DNA of 64,000 nt from NCBI GenBank assembly GCA_914767885.1, contig CAJZBQ010000015.1, positions 1 through 64,000 on the forward strand, given 5' to 3'. A program made the translations under genes and the position numbers. Under the pieces are notes generated by a model that saw nothing but the letters and a program-made list of their open reading frames with translations, was not told where the DNA came from and ran no database searches. This stretch comes from Blepharisma stoltei (taxonomy: Eukaryota; Ciliophora; Heterotrichea; Heterotrichida; Blepharismidae). Shown piece after piece: positions 1 through 10,900 of this stretch (its first letter is position 1; every line of letters begins with the position of its first letter).

Positions 1-955
1 CCTAACACCCTAACACCCTAACAACCCTAACACCCTAACACCCTAACACCCTAACACCCTAACACCCTAACACCCTAACACCCTAACACCCTAACACCCT
101 AACACCCTAACACCCTAACACCCTAACACCCTAACACCCTAACACCCTAACACCCTAACACCCTAAACCTAACCCTAACACCCTAACACCCTAACACCCT
201 AACACCCTAACACCCTAACACCCTAACACCCTAAACACCCTAACACCCTAACACCCTAACACCCTAACACCCTAACACCCTAACACCCTAACACCCTAAC
301 ACCCTAACACCCTAACACCCTAACACCCTAACACCCTAACACCCTAACACCCTAACACCCTAACACCCTAACACCCTAACACCCTAACACCCTAACACCC
401 TAACACCCTAACACCCTAACACCCTAACACCCTAACACCCTAACACCCTAACACCCTAACACCCTAACACCCTAACACCCTAACACCTAACACCCTAAAC
501 ACCCTAACACCCTAACACCCTAACACCCTAACACCCTAACACCCTAACACCCTAACACCCTAACACCCTAACACCCTAACACCCTAACACCCTAACACCC
601 TAACACCCTAACACCCTAACACCCTAACACCCTAACACCCTAACACCCTAACACCCTAACACCCTAACACCCTAACACCCTAACACCCTAACACCCTAAC
701 ACCCTAACACCCTAACACCCTAACACCCTAACACCCTAACACCCTAACACCCTAACACCCTAACACCCTAACACCCTAACACCCTAACACCCTAACACCC
801 TAACACCCTAACACCCTAACACCCTAACACCCTAACACCCTAACACCCTAACACCCTAACACCCTAACACCCTAACACCCTAACACCCTAACACACCCTA
901 ACACCCTAACACCCTAACACCCTAACACCCTAACACCCTAACACCCTAACACCCT
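1..955. repeat. Telomere, CCCTAACA repeats
   Basis: About 119 head-to-tail copies of the 8-mer CCCTAACA (G-rich strand TGTTAGGG) run from the first base to about 955 and then stop at CCCTATTTG. A few units are irregular: ACAACCC near 22, CCCTAAACCTAACCC near 165, CCCTAAACACCC near 229 and 495, and ACACACCC near 892. The C-rich strand reads inward, as expected for a left chromosome end. This unit is known from the heterotrichs Stentor and Blepharisma. Confidence 0.97.
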
Positions 956-1109
956 ATTTGTATTAGCCGCAAATTAATTGAAAAACAAGAAATTTAATTA
1001 ATATTAGTTGACTATTATTTAATAACAAAAATACAGAAATTTAATTTATATCAATTAAATATAAATAAAGAATTGCTTACCATATTCAAAGTCATCTATA
1101 AATTTATTA
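956..1109. other. Subtelomeric spacer
   Basis: A 154-bp AT-rich spacer separates the telomere from the stop codon of the first gene. I see no subtelomeric repeat array or gene in it. Confidence 0.6.
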
Positions 1110-3900
1110 TTATTCATATCTCCTGGAAGGTTTGCTGCTGATTGCTGAGTCAAAGCTAATTGAAAGAGTTTTGGCTTTGCGATCATCTTCTTCTTTAGCT
1201 CTCAGTTGTAATAGATTGCTAGGAATTTTAAATTTATTTGTTCTTGTTCTCCCAGATTTTGCTACAGAAAGCGCAGGTCCATTGCTATTCAAAATTTTTT
1301 CTAAGGTTGCTTGGAGTCTTAAAAATGGGGTTTGATTAGAAAATTTTGATTCTAATGCGCATAAAGCCAATCCATCAATAAAAACTTTTCTGCCAATCGT
1401 AAAAGTATTAGCATGATTTAAAGTTATAAAACCTTCAAATTTGATTGTATCTGTTTGCAACTCAAAACTTAATAAAGCATTAAAAATATGAGTTATTTTC
1501 TGCTTTGATATTAATTCTGGAAAAATACCAAAATCTGAAGTAAATTTAAAAAATGCATTAAAATCATATAGATTTGCTTTATCAGAATAGTTGCAAACAA
1601 ATACTGCGATTGCTTGTTTCCATATGTTATAAATTTTATTTAGCTCTTCCCCTTCAAGAGAAGCCCGCAAATTAATGATCCTATCATACGTTTTCTGATT
1701 CTCACTGACTTGATCAAATTTTTTAATATAATTTTCCATAAATAAGTCGAAAGCTTGGTCTGGTTTCAAATCAGAAAAATGTTTTCTTGCAACTAGCTCC
1801 AATGCTATTTCAAATTGCTCGTAGCTCATTTTCGAGCCTTCATCGTATGATATTTTTCTATTTATAGCGGATGAAGGTGTATTATTTTTTGAAATTTTTC
1901 TGGTCGCTAAAGTATAAATAATTTCAATATCTTCTTTATTAATTTTACTTCCTTGATCACTTTGAATTATTCCTAATACCTCAATGAATTTTACAAACTT
2001 ATTTGATGTGATTCCAACCATTCCAAAATATTCTCCTCTGTTGTATTGATCATATAACTTTTCCAGCTTTTCTGTATGATTCGATCCTATTTTTTTTGGT
2101 GAAAGAGTTATTGTTTGGGACTTTGATAAAGGATCGGCTATTTCTATAGTGGATAAACAATCAGCTATTCTTTGGCTTGATAAAAATGTAGTTTTTCCAT
2201 TAAAAGGTCTATTGGTTTTCATCTGCAAAGTATGAAACCCAGGTGATAATTCCATTCTTTCGAGCAGCATAATAATTTTTTCAGTCAGCTTTACGTGAAT
2301 ATCATGAAATTTTCCAATCACTGCACATCTGCACAAAAAGAGCAAAAACCTTTTAAACGTAAAAGCTGTCCCCATTTCCTCACACATAAAAAGTGACAAT
2401 GATGGTATCACTTCTTGGATTTCTATAGCCCGTTCTCGGCTATAGATCGGGCTATGCCCGATCTTTGCCGGGAAACCCGGGGGGTTGTCTGCTTCACTTT
2501 GAGGTGACGAGTCAGCTCCCCGAGTTGGCAAATAGCCACCATTTAAGTGATTTGCCAACTCGGAGAGTTGACTCATCACCTTAAAGTGACGACAACAACC
2601 CCCCGAGTTTCCTGGCAAAGATCGGGCATAGCCCGATCTATAGCCGGGAACGGGCTATACAAGGTCTTGCCATATTTTTAAAAATTGTGCTCTGTTAATA
2701 ACTAACGGTGTTACATTATATTCATTTGAAAATTTATATAGAGCTCTTTCAGATTTTTTGCATAAAATATCGAATGATTCAGATGATTTAATTTCCCAAG
2801 GAAAGTAAGATTGATAAATATCAAGTAAAACCGTTTTTGAATTGAAAATTATTGCTAAAGAATCGTTATCTAAACTGAACTCAGATTAGATTAAATTAGT
2901 GATGTCTTTATAGCCCCCACTTTCTGGACACTAGGATTCCAAAGCGAGCGCTGTGGGGTGGACTCTCTCAAGTCAGCTTGAGTCAGTGCCGAAATCCCGA
3001 TTCTCGGTAGAGGAATTTATTTCCCGATCCGGATAGTTCGAATTTGCCAAGAACCTTCATTTTCAGCCAGCATTACCCAACTCTGCTTAGTCTGGTCTGA
3101 TCGCCGCTTGTGATCCGGACAATTTTAAACTATAGATACTTACGCCCTTTAATTCTTCGTCAAGCTTCGCCTTCCCCGGGTCATCTCCGAAAAGGAACTC
3201 AACACCTTACGGTATTTGAGGCGAAGTCACTAGCGGCCTAGGTAGGCAGTTCACCTTGGCGCTTTCGAGCAGCGAACCTGGGCTTCAGGACATCTGACAA
3301 AAAAGATGTGAAAAGCTGCTGCTCAGACCAGGCCGCAAATCAGCGGAAGTTGTGCTTGGCCTCCCACCTCGAGACTAGCCTAACTCTTAGGCAGCTCTCC
3401 ACACCCAAAAGCCACATCCTAGTATATTCACTATTAATTTTACGTATATCTAAACTGAAATCAATTTGTTCAAAATATTCAATATGATTTGAGCTTCTTA
3501 AAGAGTCATATAGAGGGAAAATTTGCTTGTCTAATAAAATGTATAGAGCCTCTCCAGACTGAATATTTTGGTTTTCATTTGAAAATATTGCCTTTGCAAT
3601 TTTTGTTAAAATTTCACAGAAATTTTGAAATAGTATAGATCTATTTCTTTTAAGTTCACCAGATACAATAATATCAATTGTGTTTTTATGTAAAAGTTTT
3701 CCTTGGATACCAGCATCAACAAAAAGTAAGCTGAGCTTTTGATGCGAAATGGTACTTGTTTTGTTTCTTGTTCCAATACAGGAATAATATAAAAATAATC
3801 TTTTCAGCTTAATTTTTATCTCTTCTGAAGATAAGGAGTAAACATCTGTTGGTTGAAGTTGTAGTTGATTTATTAGAAAAGAGTTTTGCGAAGTTTCCAT
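1110..3900 (-). CDS. p25-alpha (TPPP-like) repeat protein, interrupted by two insertions
   Basis: The gene reads 3900-3460, 2879-2660 and 2425-1110 once two insertions are skipped, giving 1977 nt (658 residues). Three or more stretches resemble the p25-alpha fold of tubulin polymerization-promoting proteins: a leading F-x-Y segment, then helices ending in a 'F..F...L..IA' signature. They lie around residues 30-115, in the middle part, and near the C-terminal half, where MSYEQFEIALELVARKHF matches the family best. TPPP proteins bind tubulin and bundle microtubules, so a role with ciliary or cortical microtubules is plausible but inferred. The ATG at 3900 follows an AT-rich leader; the stop is a run of TAA codons 155 bp from the telomere. 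Frame and protein continue cleanly across both joins (FSLD to NDSL, and DLV to EIQE). The exact family name is uncertain. Confidence 0.7.
2426..2659. mobile_element. Foldback insertion (hairpin IES) in the p25-alpha gene
   Basis: A 234-bp segment is an almost perfect inverted repeat: it begins TATAGCCCGTTC and ends GAACGGGCTATA, and the arms pair through to a short centre near 2540. It is much richer in GC than its surroundings. TA dinucleotides at 2424-2425 and 2658-2659 flank it. Removing it with one TA joins DLV to EIQEVIPSL in frame. The N-terminal residues read from the hairpin in the raw frame are not protein. Confidence 0.85.
2880..3459 (-). mobile_element. SINE-like retroposon, family D, in the p25-alpha gene
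   Basis: A 580-bp insertion (one target copy included) is flanked by the 13-bp direct repeat TATCTAAACTGAA at 2867-2879 and 3447-3459. It is GC-richer than the gene and has no long ORF. The same sequence family recurs at about 27893-28436: both have TTTATAG(C/T)CCCCA at one end and CCAAAAGCCAC(A/G)TCC near the other, and GCTGCTC(A/G) blocks between. An AT-rich tail at the left end suggests minus-strand sense. Confidence 0.8.
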
Positions 3901-4611
3901 TTAAGTGCTATATGCATATTGAATAATAATTGTTACAGAATATAAAAAACCAAGAATGTGGTCTATTCATATACATTGGAAATTCCGATATATTAGCCCG
4001 ATACATCTTTCCTAACCCTTAATTGCATTAAGTGTATATATAAGCTAGGGATAAAACTTCAGAATTCCTTTGAGTCGCTCCCAATAAAGACTCTATCTTA
4101 GGAGTACCGGACACAACAAGAAAGGCCGCAGTTGTTGTGAAATTTGTCAAATTAGGATTAATAATTAAAGTATTGATCATTAATCTGTGTGGAATGGAAC
4201 TGTTAACTTGGCTCGGCAGCCAAATTAAATTGCCTGAAGATCTCAGAAACTTAAGCAGATACTTAGAATGTGATTTTATCATGTATAATGTTTTGCATAG
4301 AATTCAATAACTAGAATTCTAATAAACATTTTAAACTTATATTAAAGTTATTAATTATTATAAAGTATTAGACCCAACTGGGCAATTCAGCTGCAGTAAT
4401 GATTTATTTCCAGCAGATAGTCTCCCTTCTTGAAATTTATACACAGCTTGCATTGGACTCGATTTCCTTGAGTATAGCTAATTCTCTGAGGCGCTATTGT
4501 TTAAAATACTTTAGGATAAAAATTATAGGATTAGATTGGATACATTTTAATCAGAGAATAATCTTGCATATTAGTCCTGCTATTCGATTTCTAATAATTA
4601 TTTTAAAATTA
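3901..4611. other. Intergenic region between the p25-alpha gene and HYDIN
   Basis: No intact gene is seen. It holds the HYDIN remnant at 4383-4510 and otherwise AT-rich sequence. A minus-strand reading frame at 4028-4282 shows no recognisable motif. Confidence 0.5.
4383..4510 (-). pseudogene. Degenerate copy of the HYDIN 3' end
   Basis: On the minus strand this stretch reads QAVYKFQEG followed by a glycine-containing segment, aligning with VVYKPQEGKPPTGR in the last 40 residues of HYDIN at 4970-5110. At DNA level the blocks CTGCAGT(A/G)ATGAT, CCTTCTTG and TTATACACA(G/A)CTTG are shared. A TAG stop interrupts the frame. It looks like an old partial duplication left downstream of the functional copy. 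Confidence 0.65.
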
Positions 4612-4948
4612 TAAGGATCCCCCCTCACTTTTCCAATTTTCTAGTCTTTTTTTTTAAAGACAAAAAAATTTTTCAGGACCTCATTTGTCACAAAATCTAG
4701 TCAAAAATGATTTGTCCCTTTTCCAGTCTTTTTTGGATTTTTCGAATGTCCTAAATTTTAGTTTTTTACTTTAAAAAAACTAGAAAATGAGACAATTGAG
4801 GTCCTGAAAAATTATTTTTTTCTATCAAAATTTGACTAGAAATTGGACAAATGAGGTCCTAAAAAATTTGTTTTTTCCTATAAAAAAACTAGAAAAATGG
4901 ACAAATGATAAAAGACTAGCAAATTGGACAAATGAGGGGGGATCCTTA
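4612..4948. mobile_element. MITE with TAAGGATCCCCCCTCA inverted ends
   Basis: This 337-bp AT-rich element has inverted termini TAAGGATCCCCCCTCA / TGAGGGGGGATCCTTA and is flanked by TTA on both sides (4609-4611 and 4949-4951). The interior repeats a module resembling ACTAGAAATTGGACAAATGAGGTCC several times in both orientations. It has no coding capacity and sits 17 bp downstream of the HYDIN stop codon. Confidence 0.85.
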
Positions 4949-4965
4949 TTAAAGCTATTGAAATA

Positions 4966-7900
4966 TTATTCTCCAGAAAGGTAATAGATCCACGGAGGCA
5001 AGTCGCCTGCAGTGATGATCATTCTACCAGTAGGTGGTTTTCCTTCTTGCGGCTTATACACAACTTGTATTGAAATCGATTTCTTTGAGTCCAATCTCAC
5101 AGGAGATTTCGTTGAAATTGTAAAAGCAGGGTTATCAATTCTGATTGTGTACTCCATAGGCTCATAGAACGGATTTCTAAAGTCAATACCAGTCCCTTTT
5201 GCAGGAATGCATTTGAAAGGCCCTTGTGGCATAGGAGACGATGAGTGTCCAAACAATAAGCAAGTATACTCCCCTCCTTCAGGATGGACAACGGTCATCA
5301 TTGCTCGACTTTCTCCAAGTGTGCTTGGCTCATATCTGACTGGTAGCGAAATCTCTATACCATCCCAATTCGAACAAATAGGTGCATCAATGACAGGCTT
5401 ATCTACAAGGAAGTCAGCTGGGCCTGTGCCATTTATTTTTTCTAGTTTGATTTGGTATTGGACTTGCTTCTTCAAGAAATGCTGGAACCTGAATGCTTGC
5501 ACAAGCTCAGTGCCAAGCGAAGTCGCAAAGTGCAGATTTCTATGAGTTGTGTTAGGAATGCCTTTAAGCTGCAAAACATAATTAAATTCCCCAAGCTGGG
5601 CCGATTTCACAGACAATTTTGACTGCAATTCAGCAACAATGAGTGGCCTGTATATTACTTCGATTCCCGATTCTGATTTTGGAGGGATTTCAAGCCATTC
5701 AGGCTCTATTGACACATATTCATTATCACATACAATCATAGCTCTTGTAATTTCTATAGGCGTTTCAAGAGGATTTGCAATCATTATAACTTTTTGAGTG
5801 ACTTCCCTTACAGGGCTCACTAGCTCAACAACTCCTTGCTGTTCTTGCTGCAGAGCCCTCATTTCTATATTGAAAAATATGTATTCTTTATTTGCAGGAT
5901 TTGTAAAGGTAATTTTGAATTTTGTGACTCCAGTTTTATATGTAAGGAAATTCAGCTTATATTCTTTAGTGCTGTAAGCTGGTACATCAAAAGTGCTAGC
6001 TCCTCGAATAAGCACAGCAGGGTCAGCTTCTCCTTCAATGTCCCATTTCACCTCAAATCGTTGGACTACTTCAAGCCAATTTTTGACAGGCAAAATCAAA
6101 ATTTTCGCTACCTTTGCTTTAATTTCTTGGATTACTGTATCGACTGGTCTAGGAGGCTTAGAAGCTCCAATTAGATTGAAAAGCAGAGCAGTGCCGTCAG
6201 GAAGAGGGAAGAAAAGTGTGGCTTGGTGAAGGAGCTCTGGAGTTGTCATCGTGATTGGTTTGTAAGAAACCTCAAAATCAGCAATTGAGTTCGGGTTGAT
6301 TTCCAAGGCGCTTGCACAAGTCCAGTATTTCTTGGTAAAGTCTGAATTCGTGCTTATGCTGGGCTGAATTCGCCATTTGGCCGCTGTAGGGTTTTTGACT
6401 TGAACTTTTTGTATCTGAGATTCTCTCACTATAGCTTCAAATCGCAGGTCTTTTGTGGACTCAGGTGTTGGAGGTATACAAGAGCCATGAAGGGTAAGGA
6501 AAATAGGGTCAGAACCTTGGATATTGCAAGGGATTTTATTAATGCGAATATCTTACTTACTTAGTTACATAGTCTTTAATGTGTCTAGTGCAATAAAAAA
6601 GGGGTCAAAGCGACAACTAGTGACGTCACCAAGCCATCTTGGAATATGTGGTCAGCCCACACCCAAGCCTTCTATAAGGCTAGTCGCCAGATAAATCGCC
6701 GCACATCTCACCCGGCGCGTTGCCATCGCTCGCTCCGACTCAGCTCCTGCGCGTGTTCCGCCTAAGGGTCATCCTCCCGTGGGGATGTGCTCAGAGGTAA
6801 AACTCTGAGTGTCTTGAATGCACTGAGGAGCCGTGTCTTTGGTTATCCCCAAAGTTAGACGGCTGTTGCTGTGCAGAAGTTCTCAAGAGAAAACCCAACC
6901 CCATAAATAAAATTCCATGAGAGAGAGAAAATTGGCAGAGCCAATTTCTCTCGAACCAAATGCCATTTTATTTATATTAATGCGAATATCAGGGGAGATA
7001 AATGCAGGATGGAAAGTGATATCAAAATAAAGCTCGGCATTGGCTTGAATAATTCCTTGATCTGGAGAAATGGTGAAGTGCTCACTATATTTAGAAGAAT
7101 CCCATTGGAAATGGCAAATCAAAAAATTAAACGGTTAATCTGGACATAAGCGGGCAACCCACTTCCTTGTCTCTTCAAGGCTCCATAATAGTAGGTTCCA
7201 TAGACCTCCAAGTTCAAATTAGAAAATGGAAGGCAACCATTTTGAATCATTGACCTGAAACCCTCCAAGGGATTAGAGTGCTCCGCTCTTTCTGACAAGG
7301 TAGGATCATGTGGTAGGCAAACCTGTCTAGCTTATCCGGCAGGAAAACCTTTGGGGAGAAACAAAACACCCTGTTTCAACAGACTTTCTATTGAAATGTT
7401 CTACTTAACTCCGAAGAGTGTCTTTGGCTGCCCATCGCGCTGATCTACCACTTCATAAGGAGGTGTCACCCCAGAGTCCTATTTCTGTTAGTGACACCAT
7501 CTTATTTCTCGAAAACGGCAAGGAATGTCTCCAATATTTAAGAGCTGGATTGCTTTACTTTGGTGGCTCCCTTGTATGACAACTCCAAAGCTGACTACTT
7601 CTTCCATAAGCTTTAGCTCAATCCCATGACAAGCTCCACTAATAGTTATAGCTTTTTGTCTTGAGTGGTGCGGTATGGGCGCCACTTCGGCAAGCTCCTT
7701 CTTCCAGTTGGCCGAGCCAACTCAGGTTGGTTCGACCAACTGGAGAATTGACAAGTGAGGCCTTTTGGGGAGACTTGTCAATTCTAGTTGGCCGAACCAA
7801 CCTGAGTTGGCTCGGCCAACTGGAAGAAGGAGCTTGCCGAAAGTGGCGCCCGTACCGCGCCACTCAAGGCAAAAAAGCATAACAGCTTCCTTGTTTCTCC

Positions 7901-10900
7901 ATTATCAAACTTCACTAATAGATCGTCAGTAAACGGATGAAGTCTTTCTTTTGGCTTAAATCCTATTTCAATCGGCAATGTTTGCTTTGGCTTTAAGATA
8001 ACTTCTTTATCAGGGGTATAAGTCACAGAATGCTTTTTAAGAGTATCTAACCCACTACCATCAATAAGAGAGAAATTCACAGACCGTTTGGATTTATTGA
8101 GCAGCTGAACTGTTTTAGTTTTTTCAACTCCTGCCCTGGACACACCAAAATCGACAATTTCTTGATCTCGGCTCCCAAGCTCAAGCTTAACTGGGCAGCC
8201 TTCACCTTTGACTTTTACCTGGATTTTATGGATATTGTTGATATCGAATTCAATGGTTTCTTGATATACGACGTGATCTCTAGGGGTAAAGAGAATTGGA
8301 ACTATAAGCTTTTTCTTCTCAAGCTCAGGATCAGTAGGTGAAGTTGGAAGCAAAACTTGCCCAGGAGCAAGCTGAACATCAATGTGAGGGAGCCTTTCGA
8401 AATTAGTTTCAACAGAAATAGCAGTATTGTCGTAGTTGACGATCTCTAGGTTTGCTGTTTTTGTGAGAAGAGTTCTTAGCACAAAGCAAGGCCCAAAATC
8501 TTTTTCTATAAAGCTGAATTGGACGCCAGGCTTCCTTGCGCTTCCTTTGCAGATAAACGAATAAATAGGTCCACTGACGATGCTAAGCTGGAATTTAGCT
8601 TTAGAAAGCTTGTGCTCCGTAAGCGGGGAGTATTTGAGATAAATACTTACACTTTCTCCAGATTTAACAGTCCCTTGCTCAGGAGAAATTGCAACATAGC
8701 GAGAAGAGTTTGGCATTTTCCAGGAAAAATCAAAGTTAAATTTGCCTGAATTCGTGATTTTAACTGATCTACTTTGGCATTCATTAATAAAAATGTCACC
8801 AAAATTCACCTCACAAGGCTCATCCACTAACAAAGCACGTGAATTTTCATAGTGGACTGAATGTGAAATCACATAGCCTACACCTTTAACGTTTAGCACC
8901 AGTTGTCTAGCCTTTCTTTTTACATTACAGACCAAGTTATAGTTAAACCTTGTTTCACGCTTAGGCCTAAAAGTGATCTCTATTGGAATTGAGCCTTGAG
9001 GAGGGATTTCTCCACTTATTGGAGAAACAACCAATGAGTCTCCATACGATTCTTCTCCTTTAATAGAATCACGGTCAAAAGAGAATATGAAGGGGATAAT
9101 TTCTTCGTTAATTAGTTGAATAGTTTCTTTGGCTTTTCCACCTATTAAAAGCTGATTGAAGTCTATCATTCCTTTTTCAAGGGAAACATGAGGCTCGAGA
9201 ACAGTCCCAACGATTAGGAATTTTTGAGTGATTTTTTCACCTGGAATTCGGAATTTCCAATAGCTTTCGTGAGTTCCTACAGTTTCAGGGGTATATTCAA
9301 AAGCCATTTCAAATTTCTTGCCTGACAGAATTACGCCTTTAGGAGTTACACAGCTAAACTGCTTAAGCGAAAACTCGCTGCCTTCAACTTCTTCAGGCTC
9401 CCAGACAAACTCGTAGCCTTGGCTTGTGGGGTTGACGACGTAGAATCGTTTGGTGTTTTTCACTTTCGTCCCCATGCTTTCAAAATCAAGAATCTGGTAA
9501 CTGCTGTCAACTGGGGCCATGTCTTGAGCTTTTTTCTCTCTATAAGTGCTTGGAGGCAGCTCAAAGTGGCAGATAGGCCGTATACTTTTACCTCTGAGCT
9601 CTATAACAAGTGGCTTTAATTCAGGGGCGAGGTTGTTCAAGGAGCAGATTAAGAGGCGCTCATTAATCGACTCTACTTCAGAAGGCGAAAATTTGATATT
9701 GATGAATTCGACACAGCCAGGGGCAATTACTCCTTCTCTTGGAGAAACACTATACGGGCCTGCATCTAGTTTCCCAGTGGTGGATGAACAAATCTTAAAT
9801 CTATAAGATTATTTAGATTATTAAGTATCCTACCATAATCTCCTCCGCAGGCGCTGACTATACGCCCCGTCTCGTATCCAAAATGGGATGACGCCATTTT
9901 GGATTTCCGACCTGAACCACCTGTCCAGGAGATTAGCTCATCCTGCGAAGGGCCACTTCTTGCTAGCGCCCCGATGGTCCCGATGAGGAAAGACCTTGTG
10001 GTAGGCAAAACCTGTCTAGCCCATCTGGCAGGGACAGGGAAAACCTTCGAGGAGAAACAAAACACCATGTTTAGGCAAGCTTCCCAATCAGATAGTCTAC
10101 TCTCTGAAGGTACATTTCGCCACCTCTCTGGCCGGTCCACTGCTCCATTAGGAGGTGTCGCCTCGGAGTCCAATTTCCGTCGACGTCACCATTTATTTTT
10201 TGAATCTATAAGGCATAGCGATTTTAGCTATATTTTTCAAAGGCAACTTATAGCTTCTTGATGCAAACATAAGGGTTGACGCAAACCTGATTTCTTGAAA
10301 TTCGCAATTGTACCTTATATAATCAGCGACAGCACTGACCTTTAAAGGTACTTGTTTCTGTGTCTTATCAATTTCTGTGAAAGTTGGCTCTTTTCTTACT
10401 TCATTAATCTCAATATTCGCTTCTCCATCATCAACTTCTTCTTCCACAACTTCTGCTTTTTTCTCTTCTTTTTTCTTCGCTGCTGGCGCTGCCTTTTTGG
10501 CTCCTTTTTTCAATGAGGCTTCATACTCTTCTTTTTTCCTTTTTTCCTCTTCTTCTTTCCTCTTCATGATTTTCTCATATTGTTTCTGAGTCACCATGCG
10601 AGTGTCAAACATAGAATTGTCCCAGTCTTCGAAATGCGCTGAGGCTTGATTAATTTGTATAGTCTGGCAGATTAGGTCCAGGTTTTTGTACTCTTGAGTT
10701 TCATCTGCTTTAAAAGTCAAGGTGATTTTTTTGCTAGATTTAGGTGCTAGATGTCCGACTGAAGGGCTGAAAAAGAAGTGAGGTCTTTCAGGCCATTCGA
10801 ACTTGATGATTTTGTCTGTGAAGTTATGAAGGTGGAAAGTGAGATATTTTTCTTGCCCAACGATGCAGTCTCCAAAGTTGCACTCGTCTTCTTTGTCGTC

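Noticed and set aside
1-955. CRISPR array or satellite
   Set aside because: Uniform 8-bp repeats without spacers at a sequence end are a telomere.
2520-2618. N-terminal extension of the p25-alpha reading frame through the hairpin
   Set aside because: It is translation of a foldback insertion; the conserved protein continues upstream at 2660.
4028-4282. Minus-strand ORF of 84 codons
   Set aside because: No motif, not extended by TGA readthrough or small introns, and next to decayed HYDIN sequence; probably chance or unrecognisable remnant.
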